Both the position numbers and the translations under genes were made by a program. A DNA stretch of 64,000 nt from Tremella fuciformis (Eukaryota > Basidiomycota > Tremellomycetes > Tremellales > Tremellaceae): contig CP136497.1 in assembly GCA_032768795.1 (NCBI GenBank), positions 684,501-748,500 of the forward strand. Direction: 5' to 3'. The notes below the pieces were generated by a model, which was given only the letters and a program-made list of their open reading frames with translations, did no database searches and had not been told where the DNA came from. Of this stretch, positions 30,832 through 42,485 are shown piece after piece. Numbering within the stretch: position 1 is the first letter of the stretch; every line of letters starts with the position of its first letter.

Positions 30832-31313
30832 TCTTTGGTCGTAAAGCAAGTGCTGCGTCTCTTGAACGAGAGAGTCCCAGTGACGCGTGGAGGAAGCTCG
30901 AGGGCGCGGGGCACATCCAGGAGATAACGCCGATTATTCCGGTCAATGTGGCGGACACGAGGCACGGTGGAAAGTCGTGGTCGGTGGCCCGTCTGGTCGC
31001 CTGGTATTCGTCTTCTGTCTCTGTATCTCTCTCTCTCTCTCTCTCTCTCTTCTTCTCCGCCAGAGCAGAGGGTAGCTTGGGGTCTCTCGTCTCGTCTCTT
31101 TCTCTCTCTTTCTCTTTCTCTCGAGTCTCTCTACTTCTCATTCCGGGCACTGAGGATCTCTTTCTCGGACTCGTCTCTCTCCTTCCTCCGGTTCCACTCG
31201 CATTTCCAGTCGCGGTCTCTCTCTCTCTTCTTTCTCGAGCATCTCGACTCTTGTTACCTCTCCGTATCGCATCGCTTGGTGACTGCTCCACGACCCAGTC
31301 CCCTTTGTCCAGC
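30832..31313. promoter_or_regulatory. Divergent promoter with CT-rich leader
   Basis: Between delta-COP and the TIA1-like gene. From about 31010 to 31260 the plus strand is almost only C and T with an uninterrupted (TC)n tract at 31026-31051. This is probably the 5' untranslated leader of the TIA1-like mRNA. Confidence 0.5.
31026..31051 (+). repeat. (TC)13 microsatellite
   Basis: An uninterrupted alternating T/C run of about 26 bases. Many further short TCTC runs follow up to 31260. It is likely to vary in length between strains. Confidence 0.85.
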
Positions 31314-32448
31314 ATGGCCGCCTACCAGCCATACGGGGCCGCCCCCAACCAGCCCTACGGTCTCACTCCGGGCCGACCCGCCGAGGCGCCCAAGAAGCCT
31401 CACTTGTACATCGGCAACCTCTCCCCTCGCGTCACCGACTTCATGCTCACCGAGATCTTCGCCGTCGCCGGGCCCGTCGTACACGCCAAGATTATCCAGG
31501 ACCGGAATTACCAGCACGGCGGATACAACTACGGCTTTGTCGAGTACGCCGACATGCGATCGGCAGAACAGGCGATGCAGACGCTCAACGGGCGCAAGAT
31601 TTTCGACGCCGAGATCCGGGTCAACTGGGCGTACCAGGGGACCCAGAACAAGGAGGACACGCAGCACCACTTCCACGTGTTTGTGGGTGACCTCAGCCCC
31701 GAGGTCAACGATGATGTGCTCGGCAAGGCGTTCCAGGCGTTCGGCAGCATGAGCGAGGCACGTGTCATGTGGGACATGAACTCGGGCAAGAGCAGGGGTT
31801 ACGGCTTTTTGTCTTTCCGGTGAGTGTAGCCATCATCAAGATGCTGAACCGCTGACCCGACAGGAAGAAGGAGGATGCCGAGCAGGCCATCAACACGATG
31901 AACGGCGAATGGCTCGGCTCGCGCTCGATCCGCGTCAACTGGGCCAACCAGAAGACACAGACGGGTGGGACCGGTGGTGCCATTGGCGGCCGCCCCGGCG
32001 GAATGGGCATGTCGTCCTTCACACCCCCTCCCGCGGTATCGTCCCCTATGCCCAGCGCATCTGCGACACCTTATCGACCGCCCGCGACACCTCAGCAGCA
32101 CGGCGCCTACGGCCAGCAGAGCTACGGCGGGTACGGAGGCTACGGGCAGCCGGCGGCGGCGGCGGCTCCCGCCCAGGCAGGGGTGAGTGATGCCAGATTC
32201 GCTCGGAGAGGCTGAAGCTCACATGAAGGCTGGATATGGCCAATATACCGACTACTACAGCCAGTACGGATACAACCAGCAGCAGCCTGCCCACCAGACG
32301 CAACAGCAGTCCGACTGGGCCCAATATTACCAGCAAGGCGGCACAGGCTGGGGAGGCTACTACAGTGAGCTCAAGCCCTCCGAAACAGTCCGAGCAGCAG
32401 CTAACTGCAGATCAAGATGGCCAGTCGGGCCAGGGCCACACGCAATGA
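31314..32448 (+). CDS. PUB1: TIA1/Pub1-like RNA-binding protein with two RRMs
   Basis: mRNA-binding protein of the stress-granule TIA1/Pub1 group. Exons: 31314-31819, 31864-32182, 32229-32364 and 32411-32448; 332 aa. RRM1 starts PHLYIGNLSPRVTDFMLTE with RNP1 YGFVEYAD; RRM2 starts FHVFVGDLSPEVNDDVL with RNP1 GYGFLSFR, split by the first intron. After RRM2 the protein is Gly/Pro/Ser then Tyr/Gln-rich (YSQYGYNQQQPAHQTQQQ), prion-like. The third RRM found in TIA1 and Pub1 is absent; no exon encoding it was found in the gene. The start is the first ATG after a CT-rich leader. Confidence 0.88.
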
Positions 32449-32713
32449 GCGCCCGATACGACCGCGTCCCCACGCGCACGATCACGACCGGCTCCGTCTA
32501 CATCTCTCAGCACATAGCATGGCGACCTAATCTTTCTTGTTTCTCTTCCCTGTTGATCTCCGCATCCCAACGTGGCTAAAGCCCGTCACTTGTGAAAGAC
32601 CCCCATGGTACTTGTTCATGCCAAGATGCAGCCGAGATGCAACGCTTCTTGAACAAAGGCGAACATATTATGACATGACGCCGACGCTACAAGCGGCAAA
32701 GGCCTACGCTGAA

Positions 32714-34589
32714 TCATTGTTGCCCGTCAACCTGCATTGCATCTGTACCTGGCAGAGACAGCGCAGGCGGGACGGTCGACTGTGCTGGCTGTGGCGGCGA
32801 GAGGATAGCTGGAGCAGGCATGAGAGCGCCGCCATGCCCATTCTGCCCAGTGACAAGAGGCGTGCTGCGCGGACTATATGCCTCGTCTGTTTGAACGGGC
32901 AGGCTAGGAGGCGGCATGGGGCTCGTGCTGCCTTCGGTGGACACGCGTCGCATTCCAAGCTTCAGTCGGATTCCCGTCGAAGCACCGCCGGGCGTCAAGC
33001 CACCAGGTGTAGGTGTACCGTTCGCCATCCCTGCCGGAACAACAGGAGCAGGTGCCGGTGTCGCGTCTCCCTGCGCCGCTGGTGTGAACCCATTCGTGCC
33101 ATTGGGCATGTTGATAGCTCCAGGAGTCGAAGGGACGGCCGATATCGCCCCGGCACCGATGCCCACTTCGCTCAGCCTCAACTTGACCTTTGGCCTGAGA
33201 CCTTCCGGACGGCGAGGCGCATCTTCCCCTTCGACAAACTTTTTGACCTTCTTGCCTGAAGGCAGCTCGGCGCTGCTCCACCTCGATTGGCCACGCGGAC
33301 CTTGGTCCCATGTGGCGCGGTACTCCACTGTCGGCACACCCTCGGTTGGCTTGCCTCGTGCTCGCTGCAGGGCAGCCTCGTCTGGACCGCGGACAGGGTC
33401 GCCGTAGAGCAATTCCGATTTGTCCGACGAGCTCTTGAGCGCAAGCGGTGTGCGAATGGACGTGAGCCGCTCTCGCAAGCCGGGCGGGAGGTAGGGCGAG
33501 CGTATCTGGTGTAGGACGCTGCTGAGAGTGGTATAGGGCTGCTGGGAGATAGGGACCGAGGACGAGTGATGATCCGGCGCGTAGGACGGTACGACAGGCG
33601 TGATGCGCGGGCCTGGGAGAGCTGCGGACAGAGTGGGATTTGGCGAAAAGTTCAGAGGCGAGGCGACGTTGTGGCGCAAAATCTCGGTCGCTTGCCATCG
33701 CGGTTCCGACTGTACGAGTGTCGTGGATGGCTCGTTTGCAGTAGCCGCATATGTCTGCAGGAGAGCAGGGAGGGACGTGGGCGTTGGAGGAAGTGGCGGC
33801 GGAGGTGTCGACACCGCTGGAGGATCGCGAAATGTGGACGCGATAGACGAAGAGGCAAAGGGCGTACGTGTCTTGAATTTATCGATGAGAGACAATTTCG
33901 AAGACGATGCCGTGGGCGCAGCTGCGGCCATGGCGCTGGCCAAAGTGGCTGTGCTGGCAGTAGAGGTGAGCCGTTGTTGGTCATTGGCGTTCGGCAGTGG
34001 TGGGAGCCACGACATGTCCGGGGACCGCGGACGCCATGGAGGGACCTGAGCGATGATTGGCTTGACGTCGGACTTGACGTCCATCTCGACATCGTCTCTC
34101 GCTTTCTGATCGGCAGACTCCGCGTCGCTCTCGGCTTCACTCTCGTCTGTTCCCTCTTCGATCGGCAGATACTCCATCTTCGGTCTGTCCTCGTCTACGT
34201 CCACCGATAGCCCATCCTTGAGCTGAGCTGGATAGTCAGCTACACCCTATTCCCGCGACTTGACACGGACCAGCCAAGGCCTCAAATGGTGTGGAAGCAA
34301 AGGTAGGCCGGTCCTCCGCCGCCGCCGCCCAGTTCATGACATCCTCGACGTCCACGCCCAGAGTGCCAAGTGCATCGACCACATCCAGCGCTCCTGGCTT
34401 GCTCCTGCCGCCCAAATGAGCCCGCTCGACGCATTCTCGCCCGACAAGCTCGACATATTTGCCAACAACAGATGACAGGGATAACGAGGCGGCGCGAGAA
34501 GTGCTTGCGAATCCGGCTGCTGCGAGGCAGTGCAGCGTCGCGAGGTGCAGGACTGCCTCGGGCGAGGGTGTTGTCGGAGTCGACTGCAT
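32714..34589 (-). CDS. Histone-fold (Bromo_TP) protein, TFIID subunit TAF8/TAF3-like
   Basis: Two exons on the minus strand: 34589-34271 and 34227-32714; 610 aa. Residues about 10-100 form a bromodomain-associated histone fold: LHLATLHCLAAAGFAS, SLSSVVGKYVELVGRECVER, then DVVDALGTLGVDVEDVMNW. Such folds occur in TFIID subunits TAF8 and TAF3, which pair with TAF10-type partners, and in Spt7. An acidic segment and a Pro-rich region with PPWRPRSPDMSWLPPLP follow; this could correspond to the Pro-rich TAF8 segment, but is not diagnostic. The rest is Pro/Ser/Thr-rich, with basic KVKKFVEGED near residue 430. Which TAF it is remains open. Confidence 0.75.
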
Positions 34590-34939
34590 CTCCGACCCGC
34601 GTCGCCTTGTGCTATCGCCTCATATGCAGTTGATTACAGTCGAGTTTGAGTGTGTGAGAGTCATGGCCGAAGCCTTGTCTGGTCTAGTGTCGCGTGGTCA
34701 AGTGTGGGGTGCCACATCAACTCCTTTGATCGGAGTTAGCCGGGAAATCGAAGGCCCGGGTGGTGGCTCACTGCAGGAGGCGACTCTGTGGGTGGTTTTG
34801 GAAAAGTTGCGGTTGGCTGTCTCGGATTTTTACTCTTTCTCTCCAGTCACTCTTTCTTCGACCTCCCCACCTCACTTGGAAAAGCTTGATCAAGTCAGCC
34901 GACACCATCAGCCGATACCGCGCCGAGCTGACCAGCAGA
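34590..34939. promoter_or_regulatory. Divergent promoter with pyrimidine tract before eIF5A
   Basis: A 350-base shared promoter. A T/C-rich stretch (about 34828-34872) lies about 70-110 bases before the eIF5A start, as expected for the leader of a highly expressed translation gene. No TATA box was recognised. Confidence 0.4.
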
Positions 34940-35770
34940 ATGGCCGACGAGGAGCATCACGAGACCTTCGAGGCCGCCGGGGCCGGCGCCTCCAAGACCT
35001 ACCCGTACGTTTTGGTGCCGTAGGAGCAGTGGATGCAGGAGCTGATAGGCCTTCAGGATGCAGTGCTCGGCTCTCCGAAAGAACGGCCACGTCGTGATCA
35101 AGGGGCGCCCCTGCAAGATCGTCGACATGTCCACCTCGAAGACCGGCAAGCACGGTCACGCCAAGGTTCACTTGGTCGCCGTCGACGTGAGTGAAACTCC
35201 CCCGGTTGTCGATCACGCGCGTCCGCTTCGGCGACGACGTGATTGACAACGGGGCTTGAGAGCAATGACCCGGCCTTATGCTCAGATCTTCACCGGCAAG
35301 AAGATGGAAGACATCTCGCCCTCTGTGAGTCTGATCGAGCTGCCCGTGGCGCCCACAGAGCTGGGAGCTGATGCCAGACCCACAACATGGACGTCCCCAA
35401 CGTCAGCCGTACTGAGTACCAGCTCGTCAACATTGAGGACGTGCGTCGACTCGCGCCGAGCTGGAGCTGCAAGGGGTTGGCTGACGTGACAGGGCTTCCT
35501 CAACTTGATGGACGGTGACGGTAACGCCAAGGACGACGTCAAGGTCCCCGACAGCGACCTCGGCAAGGAGATTGAGGCTGCTTTCGAGGACGGAAAGGAC
35601 CTCATGGTGACCATTGTCTCGTCCATGGGTGAGTGGAGCTATGTCTCGCGTTGAGTGTGGTCCCTCGCGGCCGCGCGGTCCGCCTTGACCAGCTTTGCGC
35701 AATGGGATTTGGCTGACGTGCAGACGAGGAGCAGGCTATCTCCTACAAGGAGGCTCCCCAGCAGAACTAG
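34940..35770 (+). CDS. eIF5A: Translation factor eIF5A (hypusine-containing)
   Basis: Promotes translation elongation through difficult motifs and termination. Six exons: 34940-35004, 35057-35186, 35286-35324, 35378-35440, 35493-35628 and 35724-35770, giving 159 aa, the usual size. The basic loop [20 protein letters not shown] contains the lysine that becomes hypusine (in TGKHGHAK). The C-terminal OB domain carries [17 protein letters not shown] and [17 protein letters not shown]. All introns are canonical GT-AG with CTGAC/CTGAT-type branch points or CTTGAG; the 99-nt second intron is longer than its neighbours. Confidence 0.97.
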
Positions 35771-36099
35771 GTCGATCGTTTTTGGCACGATCGTCCATGA
35801 CATAGATTGATGGAGAAGAGGGAATATCCGCACGAATTCATCATGTTCCGTAGTCCATTCTCATCGGCGTTGTCACCTTCTGCATCTTCATAACGTGGAG
35901 TCTCCGGTCTACCTGTATCACCTGTCTCCACCTTTCAGTAGGGAGCTTTGCATGTTCTCGGCGAACCTGGGTTTGCCCCACTCTATTCGACTCTTTTCCC
36001 CACTTTCAGTTCTCTCCGTGTCCATCCCAAAAGAAAGTCCGACTCTGGTCAGCTTCTAGTGCAGCAGCAATCCCAGTGAAGAGTGTCACATACGACGCC
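35771..36099. other. Intergenic region between tandem genes
   Basis: A 329-base gap holding the eIF5A 3' end and the pantothenate synthetase promoter. Nothing else recognised. Confidence 0.4.
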
Positions 36100-37539
36100 A
36101 TGCTCCTGCGAGCAGCCAAACACCCCATCGTGCTACCGGCCGGGCACCCGAGCCTACGGCGATCGCTGTCCACTGCCCCGGCTTCGCACATCCCTGTCAT
36201 CCGGTCACTGGCGGCACTTCGGCGATGGCGGCAGGACGCGCGGGACAGGCATCTGTCTGTGGGGTGTGTGCCGACTGTATGTCCAGCCATGCCAATCGAC
36301 TGAGGAGCTGATATATTACAGATGGGCGCTCTGCACGAAGGGCACCTCAACTTGGGTCCGTCCTCACGCTACGACCAAGTAGAGCCGAGCTGATGGCAGT
36401 GCGAGAAAGCCTACGGCGGAATCCGTTGACCGTCATGACGCTCTTCGTGAATCCTATGCAGGTACGTCCTCGCCTATACTAACTGCTTGGAGCATGAGGT
36501 TAAAGGCAGTTCGCCCCTACTGAAGATCTGTCCAGCTATCCCCGTACGATGGAACGCGACCTCGAGCTCCTGCGCGGCCTCCTGCCTGCCCATACCCGTC
36601 CTCAACCTCAACATCGAGCACAGGCGCCAGGTCAGGCAACAGCAGGGCCCAGTACAGGACTTGCTCCGCTGAGAAATGTCCAAAAAGGCGATCTGCGACC
36701 TGACGAAAGCCCCCTGGTCGTTTTTGCCCCGGACGACTCGGTCATGTATCCCCTCAAGGGCGAGCTGCAGGACTTGCAGAAGCACAGAGGGGTCACGGTG
36801 GAGTTGAAAGGCTGGGGAGAGGTCATGGAGGGGCAGTCGAGGCGTTGGTCTGAAGCAGCTCTGACCTGGATGGAGGATGGCTGATGGACAGCTCAATTCT
36901 TCAAAGGTGTAGCGACAGTCTGCACGAAGCTGTTCAATGCGGTCGAGGTGAGCCAAGCTGTTCCAGAGGAACGAGAGCTCATGTGATGTAGCCTGATCAC
37001 GCGTACTTTGGCCAGAAGGATATCCAACAGGCCCTCCTACTCCGCATCAGTGAGTCCAGCTCACTCCTCAAACTCCAGCTGGCCACGTCGAGAATCGCTG
37101 ACACGCAGTGCTGAAAGACCTCCTGCTCGCGCACCCTTCTCCCGAGAACATGCACATCCTCCCAACTACTCGCGATCCCATAGATCACCTCGCCCTCTCC
37201 TCTCGAAACGCCTACCTCTCCGCCCCCGAACGAGCCGTAGCTCCCGTCCTCTACCGCGCCCTCTCCGCCGCTCGCGAGCTATGGTCGTCAGGCCAGACCA
37301 CCGGAGAAGACATGATCAGCGCCGCAACCGCTGTCATAGCAGAACAGCAGCAGGCGTCGCTGGACGACGGCAGCGGCGTCGAGGTGCGGCACGACTACGT
37401 CGAGGTGTTTGACCGCGAGACGTTCGACCCGATCAGGGGCCCGATAGATCCGCAGCGCAAAGCCGTGGTCAGTGGGGCGGTGTGGGTCGGAAGGACGCGC
37501 TTGATAGATAATCTCTTGCTTGGCTGGGAGGTAGATTAG
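36100..37539 (+). CDS. PAN6: Pantothenate synthetase (pantoate-beta-alanine ligase)
   Basis: Condenses pantoate and beta-alanine using ATP, the last step to vitamin B5 and CoA. Seven exons: 36100-36276, 36322-36355, 36400-36461, 36510-36843, 36892-36947, 36992-37049 and 37109-37539; 383 aa. The nucleotidyl-transferase HxGH motif is seen as MGALHEGHLNLG. Other signatures are LFVNPMQFAPTEDLSSYPRT, FFKGVATVCTKLFN, PDHAYFGQKDIQQ and LALSSRNAYLS. The N-terminus is basic and Ser/Ala-rich (LRRSLSTAPASHIPVIRSL), so mitochondrial import is possible. A linker of about 45 residues (around 36590-36700) lengthens it compared with the bacterial enzyme. Confidence 0.94.
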
Positions 37540-37633
37540 CAGTAGCGCAATTAGCATCATCATGAGATTTGCACTACATCCCTCCAGTCCTTGTTGGGCT
37601 AGGCAATGTGGTATGCTGTGCATCTGCGTTAGA

Positions 37634-38034
37634 TCATGGGTCCTCGAAGCGTGCTACGGTCTCGCGAGGTCGATTGGGTACTGCAAGTCAGCCTGCCGCC
37701 TGGCAGATGGTAGGGGGCGGGGCGTACATGGGAATGTGGTAGGTACTCGTTCTGCCGGTTTCCAGCCGAAGCTCTTGCGGATAGGGGGAACGCCGACAAC
37801 CATGGCGGGGCCTGAGGTCAGCCGGAGCTCTCTCATGGTCCCGCAGCGCTGTCTTCGCCACAAGAAAAGGAGAGCTTCGTCAAGCTGGGGAAGCAAGAGT
37901 CGGGGCTCACCAAGGAAGCCAAGGGCAAGCGAGTAGAAGATGACGGGCGACTCGTGTGCTTGGCGTTGCTGCTCGTCAGCTACGTCCAGCACAATAGCGT
38001 TGCAGCTCACGAGATACCTGTACACCCCCGACAT
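37634..38034 (-). CDS. Complex I 9.5 kDa subunit (NI9M-like)
   Basis: Small accessory subunit of mitochondrial NADH:ubiquinone oxidoreductase, as in Neurospora. Four exons on the minus strand: 38034-38011 (24 nt), 37968-37911, 37811-37728 and 37680-37634; 70 aa. The whole protein is one membrane helix with conserved flanks: VYRYLQRQAHESPVIFYSL, then LGPAMVVGVPPIRKSFGW and PTTFPLPNRPRE. This matches the fungal pattern KPAIFYSL...LGPV...VPPIR...P-x-TYPxP. It was missed in single frames because no exon exceeds 28 codons. A functional complex I implies respiratory metabolism. Confidence 0.87.
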
Positions 38035-38242
38035 GGTGCTTGAGCCACGGTACAGACTGTCCAGCGTTGTAGCTCGAATTCGTCCAGCCAACGAGAATCG
38101 CGGGAATGATAAGCCCCGGCTTCCTCAGGGGAAATAGTCCACGTCATGCTCCGGTAAAAGTTGGTGAGAGCAGGTCCACCACCAGGTATTGTATTCCAGT
38201 GAGGATTTGCATAGCTTGACGTCAAGCATACATCACAGCAGC

Positions 38243-41200
38243 ATGTCCGAGGCGGACTTTATCCCCTTTGACGGGGGTAGCTCGCCCGCCAAAGACAAGA
38301 AAGAGCGAAAAGAGCGCATCAAGTGAGTCGGCGGGTCCGCCTACTCTCCCGCACGTCCAGCTTTCGATTCTGCCGGTTGCACCAAGCTGACGTACAGCAC
38401 GACGCTCTTCGTCTCCTCCCTCCCGTTCACAGCTACCACCACCGACCTCCTCACGCACTTTTCGTACATCGGGCCGGTGCGACACGGCTTTGTAGCGACC
38501 GACAAAGCCTCTGGCAAGTCCAAGGGCGTGGGGTACGTGACGTACTCGCTCAAGGAGGACGCCGAGCAGGCGGTGAGCGAGCTTGACGGGAGCGAATTTG
38601 GGGACAAAGGCAGGAAGATCCGGGTGGCATGGGCGAACGAGCGGGTCAGCTACGTCTACCCAGCCATGAAGACGAAGCTGATGATAGCCCGAGCTGAAAG
38701 AGCGCAAGGCCGCTGCTAATGCTGTCGATGATGAGCCCAAGCCTTCCAAGGGCAAAGCGAAGGCTGTCGAGCCGAGCGGCGATGCGGACCCGAATGCAAT
38801 TCGCACGCTTGTGCTCACTGGTCTGCCGGGCGACTTGACCAAGAACGTGCTTTGGAAGAAAGTCCGCAAGATCAGCGACAAGGTCGAGCTCATCTACCCG
38901 GTAGAGGGATCCGACAACACTGGTCAGCTACGTAAAAAACTGCACGAAGCACAGCTGACGCCTAGCGCATCTGGTCTTCCCGTCTCATGGGGATGCGCTC
39001 AAGGCGATCCCGAAGCTGCATGGCCATACCTACAAAGGCTCGCTCCTGTCCTGTGTGCTCAAGAAACGTCTCGAGAAGCTCTCATCGAAGAGCCACGCAG
39101 GGCGATTGATCGTGCGGAACTTGGCGTGGGACGTGAGCTGTCTTTGCTCCACAGCATGACCTCTCAGCTTAATATTAGACTACCGAGCAGGACCTCCGCG
39201 CCACCTTCTTGCCATACGGCCCGATTCATTCGATCGACCTGCCCACCCTGCCGTCCAAGCTCCCGGCTGAGCCGGACAAGCCCGCCCCACCTCCTCGAGC
39301 AAGAGGGTTCGCCTTTGTGTGGTTTTTGGCGAGAGCAGATGCCGAAAAGGCCATCGAGGGTGTCAACGGAAAGGTTATTGCGAAGGCAGGCGGAGCCGAT
39401 GGCAAGGACCAGAGCAAGGGCAAGGCGAAGGAAGGCAGAGCCGTTGCCGTCGACTGGGCACTGAGCAAGGAGAAATGGGAGGAGACGCAGAAGGGGCAGC
39501 CGAGCGGCAAGACCGTAGAGGAAGGAGATGGCGAAGGGTCGTCGTCTGGCTCGTCGTCTGACGCCGAGGGCAGCGGATCAGGCTCGGACGAGGACGAGGA
39601 GGATAGCGAGGAGGAGGAAGCAGAGGGGGACGAAGACAACGACGAGGATGACGAGAGTGGTGACGAGGGAATGGACGTCGATGAGCCAGTCAAGCCGGCA
39701 CTGCCACAAGTGGACGTTGGAAGCACTCTCTTCGTTCGGAATCTGCCTTTCGAAGCGACAGAGCAAGAGCTCAACACATTGTCAGTGGCCACTTCGCAAG
39801 ACTCATATTTAGCTGACGACAGGTTCCGCTCATTTGGCCCGCTGCGATATGCTCGGATCACCGTCGATAAACTCACCGGACGCTCACGCGGCACCGGCTT
39901 TGTCTGCTTCTGGAAAACTGAACATGCGGATGCTGCTTTGGAAGAGGCAGAACGGGTAGCCAAAGAGACGGGCACCAATGCCATACCAGCAAGTCTTTCA
40001 GCTATGACATCTGGTCCTGAGCTGACCGTACAGCTCGGGACAAATAAGAACCCGTTCGCACTCCCCTCCTTGTTGACTGCCGATCCGTCATCGTCCCTGG
40101 CCTCCCGCTTGGTCCTGCACGGCCGATCACTCGAGGTGTCTCGCGCTGTGACCCGCGAGCAGGCTGGTCAGATGAAAGAGGACGGCGAGCGAGCGCGCCA
40201 CTCGTCTGACAAGCGCAACACGTACCTCATGCGCGAAGGCGTCATCTTCCCCAACTCTCCAGCAGCGGCAGCCATGCCAGAAGCCGAGGTCGAGAAACGG
40301 CAATCGTCATTCAATGCCCGGAAGGCGCTACTCCGTTCCAATCCTTCTCTCTACATCTCCAAGACTCGACTGTCAATCCGACAATTACCGCTGTTCGCAT
40401 CTGACAGGACCCTCAAGCGGCTTGCCATCCACGCCGTGCGGGCCTTCAACGACGAAGTAACTGCGGGCGAGCGAGAGCCGCTCTCGCGGGCCGAGGAGGT
40501 GGACGAGACCCTCTCTCCTGCTCTGGAAGCGAGGAAGGACCAGAAGAAGGGCAAGGGGAAGAAAGAGCGGGACACGCCGGTCATCCAGTCCAAGATCGTC
40601 AGGCAGCTCGACAAGCTCGACCCTGTCGCCGGACAGGGCCGGTCGAAAGGTTACGGCTTCCTCGAGATGCGAAGCCATAAGGATGCCCTCAAGGTGCTGC
40701 GATGGGCGAACAACAACCCGGCCGTGGGCAAACTCATGGCGGGCTGGTGGAAGGTCGAGCTGGAAGATATGTACGAGCGCGCCAAGAAGGCGCTCGAGGG
40801 CGCTCGGAAGGGCGGCGCTGCCCCGCCGGATGAGGCGGATGGCCAGAAGGGCAAGAAGCCTAAGGAGAGTGTGGAGGACCTGGAGCGGCGCGTCAAGCTG
40901 CTTGGCGAGCGCGTAAAGGAGCCGGAGAGCGGCGGTATGCGCGGTGGCAAGACGCTCATGATTGAGTTTTCCATCGAGAATGTGCAGGTTGTCAAGCGGC
41001 GCGTGGAGAAGATTGGGGTGGCGCGGGACGAGGCGCGTTCAGAGGGACGCGGTGTCAAGCGGTCTAGAGAGGATGGTGAGAGTGCCGCACGAAGCAAGTG
41101 GCCTCGTGCGGATCGTCCGCCCAGAGGGGATCGGGACGGCGGGGAGAAGGGCAGGCCGACGAGGCAGAAGAGAGACAGGGACGGTCCTCGAGCCGACAAG

Positions 41201-41335
41201 CGGGCAGTCCAGGGTGGTAAGGGCAAAGAAGGTGGAGCAGCAGGGGAGCCAGCAGAGAAGAAGGGCCTGGAGAAGCTCGGCGCTCACCTCGGCAGTCTGA
41301 TCGGGCGCAAGAGGAGACAGCGGGCCGGCAAGTAG
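38243..41335 (+). CDS. NOP4: Nop4-like nucleolar RNA-binding protein (four RRMs)
   Basis: Needed for 60S ribosomal subunit maturation (RBM28 in animals). Six exons: 38243-38322, 38398-38644, 38688-38922, 38966-39132, 39179-39780 and 39823-41335; 947 aa. RRM1 begins TTLFVSSLPFTATTTDLL; a second begins RTLVLTGLPGDLTKNVLW; RRM3 begins GRLIVRNLAWDTTEQDLR; and RRM4 begins STLFVRNLPFEATEQEL with RNP1 RGTGFVCFW. An acidic tract (39540-39690) sits between RRM3 and RRM4. The region after RRM4 includes RSKGYGFLEMRSHKDALKVL, a possible divergent extra RRM, and a basic Arg/Lys-rich tail ending in RKRRQRAGK. Several donors are GTCAGC/GTCAGT. Confidence 0.92.
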
Positions 41336-41418
41336 ATATGTGATGTACATGATGCAATGTATGTGACATCCGCCGTCAGATCTACTGTGCAGCATGTTGG
41401 AATACCAGCACGAAGAGC

Positions 41419-42485
41419 TCATCTCGTCGTCGTGCCCCCAAAGCCTGTCGCGCGGCGCATCGTCGTCCCCTCGTCCCGACTCCCACCCGCCTCTCCCACC
41501 CGGAAACTCCTCACTGGCACTCGCGCACTGCTCACTCCCGTCGGCACCTCTGGCGTCTCCCAATCGTACATGGCGTCATTCTCGCGCGTCCACTCCCACC
41601 GTCGCTGGCCTGCAGGACGAGTTGCCCCAGGTCGCCTGTACGTATTGGCGAGCCATGCGCCGGCCGCGCCGAGCGCTGTACCGGTCCAGAAGCCGGGCTG
41701 CCAGTTGCGCTCGGGGTCTTTTGTATATGGCGGAGGCGGGCTCCGGCGGCCATAGTTGCCGCGGCCCCACGACCCGCCACCGCCACCGCCTGGTCGGTCG
41801 TGTCCGTTGCCGGTGAGCGGCGGCGGGACCCAGTCTGCAGGGAGGACGAGCCGTAATGCCGCGCGGATCCAGGGGTACAGCACGTATGTGAGGACCAGGA
41901 TGCAGAGAAAGACGAAGATCATGTCGAGGTAGTTCCAGCGACTACTTGAGTGGATCACTTCGGTATCAGCTTGTATGGCGCGAACAAAGCAAGCTCACGT
42001 CGCTGGGAAGGCTCCCCGTATTCTAGGCCACGATCTACTTTGACGAGATTATATTCCAGCCCACACGAGCCTGGGCTCAGCCGCAGCTCAACCGGATATA
42101 TGAGTGAGCTGACCTTGCAAGACATCGGTGTCGCCTGCTCTGGACCACCCCTCGCAGTTCACCTCGACCTTGCCTAGGCGGTACCCTACCGGCAAGTCCG
42201 TCTCGCACTAGTTGTCAGTACGAGTCCCTGGCACGGAGGCGAGACGCACCTTCCACTGCACACCACCTGCGCCGTCATCGCCGACATTCGTACATTGTAC
42301 CACGTCAGGCCGGAACGATCTGCACGCCTTGCCGAGGCAAGTGAGCTGGGCTACGAGTCAGCCGCGTCTCAAGACTGTATGTGCCGCTCACGGACTGGCG
42401 ATGTGCGCCTTGCCGCCGTCTTCTGCCCCTCGAGGAACGTCAGAGCGCGTATATTTCTCAAAGCGACCTTCTTGTATCCCACCAT
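41419..42485 (-). CDS. SARAF-like protein (TMEM66 homologue)
   Basis: Animal SARAF is an ER membrane regulator of store-operated calcium entry. Five minus-strand exons: 42485-42392, 42350-42250, 42207-42114, 42070-41999 and 41957-41419; 299 aa from this start. Conserved features: KKVALRNIRALTF, then VPQLTCLGKACRSF, DVVQCTNVGDDGAGGVQWKC, VEVNCEGW, LQGSCGLEYNL, a single transmembrane helix (MIFVFLCILVLTYVLYPWI), PPPYTKDPERNWQPGFWTG and an Arg/Gly tail with TGFGGTTTR. The expected signal peptide is missing from this start. Upstream frames contain hydrophobic pieces (RLLLGVS in one frame, FALATALTAHGSGE in the next) that would make a leader if joined, so the 5' end is uncertain. Confidence 0.85.
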
